7,549 nt of DNA from positions 1 through 7,549 of the forward strand of contig CAJVYK010000096.1 in NCBI GenBank assembly GCA_913009865.1, read 5' to 3'. A program made the translations under genes and the position numbers. Origin of the DNA: an uncultured bacterium. Lineage in GTDB: Bacteria; Planctomycetota; Phycisphaerae; Sedimentisphaerales; Anaerobacaceae. Within the stretch, counting starts at the first letter, position 1. Each line of letters opens with the position of its first letter. The notes below the pieces were generated by a model. That model made no database searches, was not told the DNA's origin, and saw only the letters and a list, made by a program, of their open reading frames with translations. Shown here piece by piece: positions 1 through 6,737 of the stretch.

Positions 1-345
1 GGTGCCTATGGATATTTTCGTAATACGAACTACCGTACAGTTAGCGATGAGCTGTTGGCAGTGGGTGTGCAGCCGCAACAGCCGAAGAGGCGACGCACAG
101 ATAAACTGGCGGGAAAAATAATCGTTGTTACGGGTACGCTCGAAAATTTCACACGCCAACAGGCAGAGCGGGCCGTCAGAGAAGCGGGTGGAAAGGTATC
201 TTCAAGCGTGAGCAAAAAAACAGACTTTGTATTGGCCGGCAAGGAACCAGGAAGCAAGCTCGATAAAGCACAAAAGCTGGGAGTAGAAGTAATAAACGAA
301 AAGCAATTTTTAAAGTTGATTGAATATCAAAATGAACACTACTGA
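1..345 (+). CDS. ligA: NAD-dependent DNA ligase LigA, C-terminal fragment (BRCT domain)
   Basis: The gene enters from the left edge in frame 1, so only the last 114 residues are visible. LigA seals nicks in duplex DNA during replication and repair, using NAD+ as adenylate donor. The first residues (AYGYFRNTNYRTVSDELLAVGV) match the usual end of the helix-hairpin-helix domain (YFRN..N...I.EL...GV). A basic linker (KRRR, nt 85-96) follows, and then a complete BRCT domain from nt 106: LAGKIIVVTGTLENFTR, the GGKVSSSVSKKTDFVLAG core, and PGSKLDKAQKLGV. This arrangement is diagnostic for bacterial LigA. The adenylation domain with the catalytic lysine, the OB fold and the zinc finger lie outside the window. 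The stop codon (343-345) falls inside ribD, giving a 14-bp overlap that suggests co-transcription. The fragment looks intact and ordinary. Confidence 0.95.
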   Translation, partial: GAYGYFRNTNYRTVSDELLAVGVQPQQPKRRRTDKLAGKIIVVTGTLENFTRQQAERAVREAGGKVSSSVSKKTDFVLAGKEPGSKLDKAQKLGVEVINEKQFLKLIEYQNEHY

Positions 346-1504
346 CGAAAAATATATGCAGGCGGCGTTGAAACTGGCAGAACGAGGTATCGGCTCGGTT
401 GAGCCGAATCCTGCGGTTGGCTGTATTATCGTAAAGCAAAATCAGATTATCGGTAAAGGCCGGCACAAGAAATTCGGCGGCCCACACGCAGAGATAAACG
501 CTCTCCAGGATTGCAAGACTCTGGGCGCCAGTCCACAGGCAGCTACTATGTATGTTACACTTGAGCCGTGCTGTCACGAGGGTAAGACCGCACCTTGCAC
601 CGATGCGATTATCGCCGCTAAGGTAGCGAAAGTCGTTGTCGCAACGCCTGACCCCTCAGAGCACGCCAACGGCAAGGGCATCGATCAATTACGCAGTGCA
701 GGAATTGAGGTGCAAGTCGGGGTCTGTGAAAATGAAGCAAAGCTGTTAAACGCCCCTTTCATCAAATTCGCCGCCACCGGCAAATGCTGGGTAATATTGA
801 AGTGGGCACAATCAATAGACGGCAAAACGGCCTGGGCACAGTCGAGTCACGAGTCACGAGTCACGAGTCACGAGTTTAGGTGGATTTCCGGAGAACTAAG
901 CAGAAAAGATGTGCAAGACTTACGCCGACGAGTTCAGGGAATATTAGTGGGTATCGAGACGGTAATCGCAGATGACCCGCTGTTAACGGTTCGGCCGAGC
1001 AGGGACAAAGAAGCCGCCAGAATCGTTCTCGACAGCAAATTAAGGATTCCCCTGGATTGCAAACTGTTAGCCACTGCGAAAAAAACGCCGTTGCTAATCG
1101 TAACGGGTCAGGAGGCGGTTGAGGTAAATTCGCAGGCGGCAGAGAAAATCGCCCGAAAAGGCGCCGAGGTGTTAGCTGTGCCGACTGCACAAGGCCGATG
1201 TGATATAGGATTTCTGTTAAATGAGTTGAGTAAACGCGGCATTGCTCAATTACTTGTCGAAGGCGGGCCGACAGTAATAGCTTCATTCCTGAAAGAGCGA
1301 CTTGCCGACGAAATCTGCGTTTATATCGCACCGAAAATACTCGGTCAACAAGGAGCCGTTGATATAACCGAGTCGATGGCAGAGTTAACCGAAGCCGTCG
1401 ATTTGCATCACGTCGATATTAAGCGTTTCGGCGACGATGTTCGCCTGAGAGGCCTGTCAGGAAAAACGGTTGATGAAATCTTAGGAAAAAAAAGTGGCGA
1501 ATAA
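332..1504 (+). CDS. ribD: RibD: bifunctional diaminohydroxyphosphoribosylaminopyrimidine deaminase / 5-amino-6-(5-phosphoribosylamino)uracil reductase
   Basis: This 390-residue enzyme catalyses two consecutive steps of riboflavin synthesis: deamination of the pyrimidine ring, then NADPH-dependent reduction of the ribose side chain. The N-terminal half is a cytidine-deaminase-like zinc domain. It shows PNPAVGC (residues 25-31), the HAE motif (H52, E54, the zinc ligand and proton shuttle) and PCCHEGKTAPC (79-89), whose C80 and C89 complete the zinc site. The reductase domain starts near 153 and carries LKWAQSIDGKTAW, WISGELSRKDVQDLRR, ILVGIETVIADDPLLTVR and LLVEGGPTVIASF. ATG 332 is chosen because it begins the conserved DEKYMQAALKLAERG helix; a TTG at 320 adds only four residues. 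No strong ribosome binding site is visible, and translation may be coupled to ligA through the overlap. One oddity stands out: residues about 171-182 (SSHESRVTSHEF) are encoded by a 7-bp tandem repeat and lengthen a loop that is normally short. Everything else looks functional. Confidence 0.96.
   Translation: MNTTDEKYMQAALKLAERGIGSVEPNPAVGCIIVKQNQIIGKGRHKKFGGPHAEINALQDCKTLGASPQAATMYVTLEPCCHEGKTAPCTDAIIAAKVAKVVVATPDPSEHANGKGIDQLRSAGIEVQVGVCENEAKLLNAPFIKFAATGKCWVILKWAQSIDGKTAWAQSSHESRVTSHEFRWISGELSRKDVQDLRRRVQGILVGIETVIADDPLLTVRPSRDKEAARIVLDSKLRIPLDCKLLATAKKTPLLIVTGQEAVEVNSQAAEKIARKGAEVLAVPTAQGRCDIGFLLNELSKRGIAQLLVEGGPTVIASFLKERLADEICVYIAPKILGQQGAVDITESMAELTEAVDLHHVDIKRFGDDVRLRGLSGKTVDEILGKKSGE
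843..875 (+). repeat. Perfect 7-bp tandem repeat (CGAGTCA, 4.7 copies) inside ribD
   Basis: From 843 to 875 every base equals the one seven positions away: four copies of CGAGTCA plus CGAGT. Because 7 is not a multiple of 3, successive units are read in different frames, giving SSHESRVTSHEF rather than a simple peptide repeat. The tract is 33 nt, or 11 codons, so the reading frame continues. Related enzymes usually have about six residues between the TA of DGKTA and the K/R-W of the WI(S/T)GE motif; here there are 15. Read on the minus strand the unit is TGACTCG, which matches the degenerate arrays at 2832-2866 and 6982-7023. Confidence 0.95.
1483..1486 (+). promoter_or_regulatory. Shine-Dalgarno AGGA for the URO-D-family gene
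   Basis: AGGA lies seven bases before GTG 1494, inside the last codons of ribD. It supports GTG 1494 as the true start and implies translation coupled to ribD, whose stop is at 1502-1504. Confidence 0.6.
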
Positions 1505-2519
1505 AAGAGAGATAGTTAAGTTGGCGATTGAGAGCCGCAAGGTGCCGTATGTGCCGTGGCAATGTGATTTCACTGTGGAAGCCGCAGACAAACTTCGGAA
1601 ACATTTCGGCGAAGAGGACTTAGAGCGAGTTTTGGATAACCATTTTCTCAAGCTTGGTAGTGACATAGGTTTTTTCACCGATCTTGGCAATGACCGTTTC
1701 CGCGATATCTTCGGGGTCGTGTGGGACCGCAGTGTAGATAAGGATATAGGCATCGTTGAGGGGTATGTTTTGCCGGAGCCTACACTTGATGGATATACGT
1801 TCCCCGACCCATTAGCCCCACGTTTTTTTGAGGACATTCCTGAGAAAATATCTAAATATGGAGATTGTTTCCGAGTTTTCAAAATTGGATTTTCGCTTTA
1901 TGAGCGAGCATGGACACTTCGTGGGATGGAAAACCTGATGATGGATTTTCTGGACCATCCGGACTTCGTGCGTGAGCTATTGCACTCAATAGCTGACTAT
2001 AACATCACCCAGGTCAAAGAAGCTTTGAAATACGATATAGACGCGGTCTATTTTGGTGATGACTGGGGTCAGCAGACAGGTTTGCAGATGGGGCCGTGTA
2101 TCTGGCGAGAATTTATTTTCCCGGAGTTGAAACGGATGTACGCCGTGATTCGAGAGGCAGGCAAGTACATTACAATTCATTCGTGCGGCAAAGTGGATGA
2201 GGTTTTCGATGACTTGATTGAGATAGGTCTTAACTGCTTTAATCCGTTTCAGCCTGAGGTTATGGATGTTTTCAGCCTTATGAAAAAATACAAGGGACGG
2301 CTTGCCTTTCACGGAGGCCTGTCCACTCAGAAGACCCTGCCGTACGGCTCAGTTGAAGGGGTCAGGAATGAAACGGACAGACTTTTAGAAGCGGGCGGAA
2401 ATGGAGGATATATTTTCGCACCGGCTCATGCCGTTGAAGGTGATGTTCCGCTGGAAAATATGCTGGCGTTTATAGAGATGCTGCATAACCAGAACGGTTA
2501 CAAAGAAAAACTAAAGTAG
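1494..2519 (+). CDS. Uroporphyrinogen decarboxylase (URO-D) family protein, MtaA/CmuA-like branch; substrate unknown
   Basis: This 341-residue predicted cytosolic TIM-barrel protein belongs to the URO-D superfamily but is unlikely to be HemE. The N-terminal RQAGR substrate-carboxylate motif of true decarboxylases is missing; the protein instead starts with IESRKVPYVPWQCDFTVEAADKL. Visible family motifs are FGDDWGQQTG (187-196), IHSCGKVDEVFDD (228-240), NPFQPEVMDV (250-259), AFHGGLSTQKTLP (271-283) and YIFAPAHAVEGDVPLEN (306-322). H229-x-C231 corresponds to the zinc-binding HxC of the methylcobalamin:coenzyme M methyltransferase MtaA. The third zinc Cys of MtaA is replaced by H312, the position of the conserved His in HemE. 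From memory this APAH form is common in the group and not peculiar to this gene. No corrinoid protein gene is adjacent, so a methyltransferase role is only a possibility. The GTG start has a good ribosome binding site and overlaps ribD by 11 bp. Family assignment is secure; function is not. Confidence 0.88.
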   Translation: MANKREIVKLAIESRKVPYVPWQCDFTVEAADKLRKHFGEEDLERVLDNHFLKLGSDIGFFTDLGNDRFRDIFGVVWDRSVDKDIGIVEGYVLPEPTLDGYTFPDPLAPRFFEDIPEKISKYGDCFRVFKIGFSLYERAWTLRGMENLMMDFLDHPDFVRELLHSIADYNITQVKEALKYDIDAVYFGDDWGQQTGLQMGPCIWREFIFPELKRMYAVIREAGKYITIHSCGKVDEVFDDLIEIGLNCFNPFQPEVMDVFSLMKKYKGRLAFHGGLSTQKTLPYGSVEGVRNETDRLLEAGGNGGYIFAPAHAVEGDVPLENMLAFIEMLHNQNGYKEKLK

Positions 2520-2534
2520 AAGTACGGATAGTTT

Positions 2535-5500
2535 ATGGAACTTGGGCGGGATAAGACTGTTTGCGAGATTATCTCCCGACTTGGGGCCATAAAGGGCGGA
2601 GGGGTAGTCAAAGTCGAGGGGACGTGGGGGTCGTTCGCACATCTTTTGGCCGCTTACATATCGGAAAAGCTCGCAAGACCAATTCTGTATATCTGCCCGC
2701 ATATCGATGATGCCGATAAAGCTCTCGATGACCTGCGCACTTTCGGAGCCGGGGGTGTGGAGGTTTTGAGCGCCTGGGAAGGTGAGGAAGATTTAGCGGA
2801 TGCTACCGATGAGATTAGAGCTGAAAGACTGAAACTCATAACTCGTCTCTCAGCTCTCGTGTCTCGTTCAAGCAGAGATAAACTTGTTATTCCGGCATCG
2901 ATACAGGCGCTATGTCAGCCGATACCAAAACCAGAAGCTCTGAAAAAAAGCAGTCTTGGCTTGCAAATCAAAAGAGAAGCGCCGCCGGAAGAGGTGGTCG
3001 AATGGCTGGTTGACAACGGTTTCGAGCGGGTGGATAGAATCGACCTGCCGGGCCAGTTTGCACGCCGCGGCGGGATTGTCGATATCTATGCGCCGATGAC
3101 ACTTAAGACCAAAGACTCAAGACCAAAGACACAAGACCAGGGCTCTGTTGCGGTCAGGGTTGAATTCTTCGGCGACACAATAGAGAGTATCCGCGAAATC
3201 AATCTGGATACGCAGCGCTCGAGTCAAGAAATAGAAGGCATCGGTATAATTTCAGCGGTGTGTGGAGCTGCGTTAGAGGACAGAGAGCTTTTCGTAAATA
3301 TCCTTCCGAAAGATACAATAATAATTCTCGAAGAGCCAGGTGACATTGAAGAAGTTGCAGAGCTGTTTCTGGATAGGGTCGAAGATGCAGGCCGGCTTTA
3401 TAGCTGGATGGATATTTACAAAGCTATCGGGAGGTTTACCCAACTGCATATTTGCAGATTCGCCGCCTCAGAGCCCTGCGGTTTTCTTAAAGTAGGCGTG
3501 AAAAGCGTGCAGCAGTTCCAGCATAAAGCTACTTCTCTGTGGGCCGGACACAAAAACGCCTTAGAGCAATTGGTGAGCAAGGCAAAACAAGGGAAAAAAG
3601 TCCGCCTTTACTGCGAAGCTGCAGCCGAAACCAAGCGGGTTACCGAAATTATAAAACAGAATAACGAGAAACTGCCGAGGAATTTTAAGCTGCTGTCAGG
3701 GTTTATCCATCAGGGCTTCGTCATAGATTCGCTGAGTACAATCGTAATAAGTCATCACGAACTGTTCGGCCAGTTGTCGCTTAGAAGAAGGCAGCGGCCG
3801 GTGCGGGCAAGTGCGCCGGTGGATACGCTTGCAGATTTGCAGGACGGCGACTATGTCGTCCACCTTTCTTATGGCATCGGTAAGTTTTTGGGCGTGAAAA
3901 CCATACGTGAAAAAGGCGGAATGGGTGAGTATCTTACGATTGAGTACGGCAACGGAGTAAAAATCCAGGTTTCGGTTCGCAACATTGCATTGGTGCAGAA
4001 GTATATAGGGACAAGTCCTAAGCATCCGAAGCTGAGCAAAATCGGCTCGAAGAAATGGCAGAGGCAGAAAGAAAAAGTTGCCCGGTCTGTGCAAAACCTT
4101 GCCGGTGAACTGCTTGAGATTCAGGCCAATCGCCAGGCAATAGGCGGAATTGCGTTCGGGGCCGATACGAACTGGCAGAGAGATTTTGAAGAGTCTTTCA
4201 CCTATCAGGAAACACCCGACCAGGTTACAGCTATAGAGCAAATCAAGGCGGATATGCGCCGAAACGTTGCGATGGATAGACTGCTGTGTGGTGACGTGGG
4301 CTATGGCAAAACCGAACTGGCGATGCGTGCGGCCTTTAAGGCGGTCGAGAGCGGAAAGCAGGCGGCGGTACTTGTGCCGACAACGGTATTGTGTGTGCAG
4401 CACGGCAGAACTTTTACCGAGCGGTTTGCGGATTTCCCGATTTGTATCGAGGTCTTAAACCGGTTTAAGACAGCAAAGCAGGCAAGAGATATTATTGCCA
4501 GAACCAAAACTGGCAGAGTCGATATACTGATAGGGACACATCGGCTTTTGAGTAGTGATATCGGCTTTAAGGATTTGGGGCTGTTAATCATCGACGAAGA
4601 GCAGCGGTTTGGGGTTGAACACAAAGAAAAACTCAAAAAATTGCGATTCAATGTTGATGTTCTTACGATGACGGCTACGCCGATTCCACGGACACTGCAT
4701 ATGTCACTGCTGGGCCTGCGCGATATAAGCTCGCTGGCCACGCCGCCATTGGACAGACGAAGCATAGTAACAGCCGTAACCGCCTATAACAAAGAGCTTG
4801 TCAGAAAGGCGATTTTTCGGGAATTGAACCGTCAGGGGCAGGTGTTTTTCTTACACAACAGGGTAAGAACGATTGAAAAAAAGGCCTGGGAGATTCAAAA
4901 GCTCATCGATGACAGCGGCGCAAAGGTTACTATCGCACACGGACAGATGGCCAAAAGCGAACTTGAGAAAGCAATGATAGATTTTGTGATGGGCGATACC
5001 GACGTGCTTGTGTGTACGACGATTATCGAATCCGGGCTGGATATTCCGAACGCAAATACGATTTTTATAGATAACGCAGACAGGTTCGGCCTGGCCCAGC
5101 TGCATCAGCTTCGCGGAAGGGTCGGCAGGTATAAGCATCGGGCGTATGCGTATATGCTGCTGCCCGCCTCAAGGCCGATTACGCCGGTGGCGGCCAGGCG
5201 CTTAAAAGCCATTGAAGAGTATTCGCATCTCGGGGCCGGTTTTAGAATTGCGCTGAGAGATTTGGAAATTCGCGGGGCGGGCAATATATTAGGCGCTGAG
5301 CAGTCCGGCCATATTCAAATGGTGGGCTACCAGATGTACTGCGAGATGTTAGCTGAGGCGGTTAGAAAGCTGAAAGGAGAGCAGCCGAAACCGATACCGA
5401 CGGCGGTTGTCGATTTGGGATTCGCCACGTATATACCGAAAAATTACATACCGCTAAGCAGGTACCGGATGGACGTTTACCGCAAGATAGCTGTTGCAGG

Positions 5501-5822
5501 GGATAGCGACAGTCTGAAACAAATTGCCGGCGAATTAGCTGACGTGTATGGGCCGGTGCCGGATGAGGTCAAAGTACTGCTGGAATTGGCCGAGCTTCGA
5601 ATCGAGGCAAGTAAGCAGGATATAAAAGCAATAGTTATCTCGGGTCGGGATTTGGTATTTTCATTTGCGAAAGACGCAAGTGCACAAGCTGATTCTTTAT
5701 TCGCAAAGGTGAAAGGGACAGTTAGAATCCCGGACCCGAAGACGGTATATTTACATTTGCCGAAGAATTATTTCGAGCCGAAAACGATAATGAGGGTTCT
5801 GCAAAAGATATTTAACCGCTGA
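2535..5822 (+). CDS. mfd: Mfd, transcription-repair coupling factor (superfamily 2 DNA translocase)
   Basis: Mfd binds RNA polymerase stalled at DNA lesions, pushes it off using ATP-driven translocation, and recruits UvrA for nucleotide excision repair. The protein is 1095 residues, slightly below E. coli Mfd (1148). Domains in order: UvrB-homology region (about 1-330) with the FARRGGIVDIYAP segment (175-187) of the UvrA-contacting module; a linker; the RNA-polymerase-interaction CarD-like domain (about 430-495, GDYVVHLSYGIGKFLGV); and a RecG-like translocase. The translocase has Walker A GDVGYGKTE (586-594), DEEQ (687-690), TATP (713-716), IESGLDIP (831-838) and QLRGRVGR (858-865). The C-terminal TRCF domain covers about 950-1070. 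All helicase motifs are intact. Two tracts are built from 7-bp repeats: residues 99-111, and 191-202 (KTKDSRPKTQDQ), the latter an extra loop in the UvrA-contact module. ATG 2535 lies 15 bp after the preceding stop, with only a poor ribosome binding site, so co-transcription with the upstream genes is likely. Confidence 0.97.
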   Translation: MELGRDKTVCEIISRLGAIKGGGVVKVEGTWGSFAHLLAAYISEKLARPILYICPHIDDADKALDDLRTFGAGGVEVLSAWEGEEDLADATDEIRAERLKLITRLSALVSRSSRDKLVIPASIQALCQPIPKPEALKKSSLGLQIKREAPPEEVVEWLVDNGFERVDRIDLPGQFARRGGIVDIYAPMTLKTKDSRPKTQDQGSVAVRVEFFGDTIESIREINLDTQRSSQEIEGIGIISAVCGAALEDRELFVNILPKDTIIILEEPGDIEEVAELFLDRVEDAGRLYSWMDIYKAIGRFTQLHICRFAASEPCGFLKVGVKSVQQFQHKATSLWAGHKNALEQLVSKAKQGKKVRLYCEAAAETKRVTEIIKQNNEKLPRNFKLLSGFIHQGFVIDSLSTIVISHHELFGQLSLRRRQRPVRASAPVDTLADLQDGDYVVHLSYGIGKFLGVKTIREKGGMGEYLTIEYGNGVKIQVSVRNIALVQKYIGTSPKHPKLSKIGSKKWQRQKEKVARSVQNLAGELLEIQANRQAIGGIAFGADTNWQRDFEESFTYQETPDQVTAIEQIKADMRRNVAMDRLLCGDVGYGKTELAMRAAFKAVESGKQAAVLVPTTVLCVQHGRTFTERFADFPICIEVLNRFKTAKQARDIIARTKTGRVDILIGTHRLLSSDIGFKDLGLLIIDEEQRFGVEHKEKLKKLRFNVDVLTMTATPIPRTLHMSLLGLRDISSLATPPLDRRSIVTAVTAYNKELVRKAIFRELNRQGQVFFLHNRVRTIEKKAWEIQKLIDDSGAKVTIAHGQMAKSELEKAMIDFVMGDTDVLVCTTIIESGLDIPNANTIFIDNADRFGLAQLHQLRGRVGRYKHRAYAYMLLPASRPITPVAARRLKAIEEYSHLGAGFRIALRDLEIRGAGNILGAEQSGHIQMVGYQMYCEMLAEAVRKLKGEQPKPIPTAVVDLGFATYIPKNYIPLSRYRMDVYRKIAVAGDSDSLKQIAGELADVYGPVPDEVKVLLELAELRIEASKQDIKAIVISGRDLVFSFAKDASAQADSLFAKVKGTVRIPDPKTVYLHLPKNYFEPKTIMRVLQKIFNR
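2832..2866 (+). repeat. Degenerate 7-bp tandem repeat (NNNCTCR, 5 copies) inside mfd
   Basis: Five consecutive heptads read AAACTCA, TAACTCG, TCTCTCA, GCTCTCG, TGTCTCG. CTC at positions 4-6 and a purine at position 7 are invariant. The best units match TGACTCG, the minus-strand unit of the ribD array, so this copy is a diverged relative in the opposite orientation. It encodes roughly ITRLSALVSR (residues 102-111) between two UvrB-homology elements. Compared from memory with E. coli Mfd, this stretch is about five residues longer than usual. Confidence 0.65.
3105..3139 (+). repeat. 7-bp tandem repeat (AAGACNN, 5 copies) forming an inserted loop in mfd
   Basis: Five heptads in a row: AAGACCA, AAGACTC, AAGACCA, AAGACAC, AAGACCA. 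Bases 1-5 are invariant and 6-7 vary; the pattern also reads as two 14-bp units with one difference plus a partial copy. It encodes KTKDSRPKTQDQ, a lysine-rich hydrophilic segment between FARRGGIVDIYAP and VRVEFFGDTIESIR. These two elements are normally separated by about seven residues, as in E. coli, but here by about twenty. The simplest reading is an in-frame insertion at a surface turn. Confidence 0.9.
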
Positions 5823-5833
5823 GGTCACAGAGG

Positions 5834-5889
5834 AGAAATCAAAAATTAAAAATCAAAATGCAAAATGACAAAGCAAAAATCAAAATTGA
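5834..5889 (+). repeat. A-rich degenerate 7-bp tandem repeat after mfd
   Basis: Read in steps of seven from 5834: AGAAATC, AAAAATT, AAAAATC, AAAATGC, AAAATGA, CAAAGCA, AAAATCA, AATTGAG. The A run and following T/G keep a 7-bp phase for about eight units. The tract fills most of the gap between mfd and the membrane-protein gene at 5912. Low-complexity A-rich DNA can look periodic by chance, but the fixed phase of the T argues for a genuine diverged heptad array. It could also affect DNA bending or transcription entering the next gene; nothing in the sequence proves this. Confidence 0.6.
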
Positions 5890-5911
5890 GTTTAAGAAAG
5901 AGAAATAAAAT

Positions 5912-6667
5912 ATGAGCGAAAAAGAAAATAGCTTACAAACTCAAAAACCTAAAATTTGCAGGATGGCCCTCACAGCCTTTTGGCTGGCTCTGGTGAGTAT
6001 TTTGGCCTTATTTTTTTTCTTTTACTTTATTAATCCTCCAACCGAACCCGAATCCTACATTGGGCTTATCATTTTGTACCTTTCTTTTTTTACTTTTGTC
6101 ATCGGAGTACCACTTGCGTTTGTCTTGGGCATTGTGAGCGTTATTAGGATTCAGATAAGCAGGGGTCGATTAGAGGGTAAACGATTTGGTGCTGTGGGGA
6201 CAATTATTTCCTTCCTTTTAGCATCTTACTTTATTTTTGTCCTGCCAAGGATAAGATGTGTTTCCCCCAGAATGGTATGTGGATCAAACCTATCAGGTTT
6301 GGGAAAGGCGATGTTAATATATGCAAGCGATTATGATGAAAAATATCCGACACCTGATAAGTGGTGCGACTTATTAATCCAATACGGTGATGTGACTAAG
6401 AAACAGTTCAGGTGTCTGGGAAATAAGAAAGAGAGATGCAGTTATGCGATGAACCCAAACTGTGAGCCGAATTCGCCAGGCGATACGGTGCTATTGTTTG
6501 AGACCAAGGGCGGCTGGGATCGGTCTGGTGGGCCGGAACTGCTGACTACGGAAAATCACAACGGATACGGATGCATTATATTGTTTAATGATGGATACGT
6601 GGAGTTTGTGAAGCGGGAGCAGGTTGGGGAGCTGAAATGGGGTATTGAGAAAAATAACCCCCGGTGA
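5912..6667 (+). CDS. Planctomycete-type membrane protein: three or four TM segments with pseudopilin-like HNG...DG C-terminal module; function unknown
   Basis: This 251-residue protein has a charged cytosolic start (MSEKENSLQTQKPK) and hydrophobic segments at about 18-40, 49-80 (long enough for one long or two short helices) and 92-113. The remainder is a soluble domain. The membrane part resembles the small DUF4190-type proteins. The soluble part begins CGSNLSGLGKAMLIYASDYDEKYPTP (from 123) and ends NHNGYGCIILFNDGYVEFVK. These pieces are characteristic of planctomycete pseudopilin-like (DUF1559 / H-X9-DG) proteins; here the spacing from H206 to D217-G218 is ten residues instead of nine. There is no prepilin cleavage motif, so the domain is carried on a polytopic anchor. 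Several cysteines (C123, C142, C158, C166, C174) could form disulfides if it faces outward. ATG 5912 follows a weak purine-rich AAGAAAGAG. The gene is more AT-rich than its neighbours and separates mfd from the foldase-like gene, so it may be a later insertion. Family resemblance is likely; the role is unknown. Confidence 0.8.
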   Translation: MSEKENSLQTQKPKICRMALTAFWLALVSILALFFFFYFINPPTEPESYIGLIILYLSFFTFVIGVPLAFVLGIVSVIRIQISRGRLEGKRFGAVGTIISFLLASYFIFVLPRIRCVSPRMVCGSNLSGLGKAMLIYASDYDEKYPTPDKWCDLLIQYGDVTKKQFRCLGNKKERCSYAMNPNCEPNSPGDTVLLFETKGGWDRSGGPELLTTENHNGYGCIILFNDGYVEFVKREQVGELKWGIEKNNPR

Positions 6668-6688
6668 AACCAAGGATGAAATATTTTT

Positions 6689-6727
6689 GAGATTGCCACG
6701 CATCGCTTCGCGACGCTCGCAATGACA
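6689..6727. repeat. REP-like interspersed palindromic element
   Basis: The element runs from GAGATTGCCACGCATCGC through TTCGCGACGCTCGCAATGACA. Its ends are inverted (ATTGC ... GCAAT), and the centre forms a TCGC-TTC-GCGA hairpin, with mismatches between. The pattern of GAGATTGCCAC, GCTTCGC and CTCGCAATGACA is one I recognise as a recurrent intergenic repeat in many environmental bacterial genomes. It lies just after the membrane-protein stop and could also act as a transcript 3'-end structure. Only one copy is present here, so repetition across this genome is not shown. Confidence 0.6.
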
Positions 6728-6737
6728 ATGGAAAGAT

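Noticed and set aside
320..331. TTG start four codons upstream of the chosen ribD start
   Set aside because: It adds only four residues (MNIK), has no Shine-Dalgarno, and the ATG at 332 directly precedes the conserved N-terminal helix.
843..875. CRISPR or direct-repeat array in ribD
   Set aside because: Units are 7 bp with no spacers, and the tract is in frame within a gene.
876..1331. Minus-strand ORF (151 residues) opposite ribD
   Set aside because: It is antisense to the conserved RibD reductase domain, with no recognisable motif and no start signal.
3696..4403. Long minus-strand ORF (235 residues) inside mfd
   Set aside because: It lies wholly opposite conserved Mfd coding sequence, including the RNA-polymerase-interaction domain and Walker A, and its peptide is Cys/His/Arg-rich like a shadow frame.
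5823..5911. Terminator or promoter directly after mfd
   Set aside because: No stable GC-rich hairpin is visible. TTGAGT (5886-5891) and TAAAAT (5906-5911) are only 14 bp apart, and the latter abuts the ATG, so they do not make a credible promoter pair.
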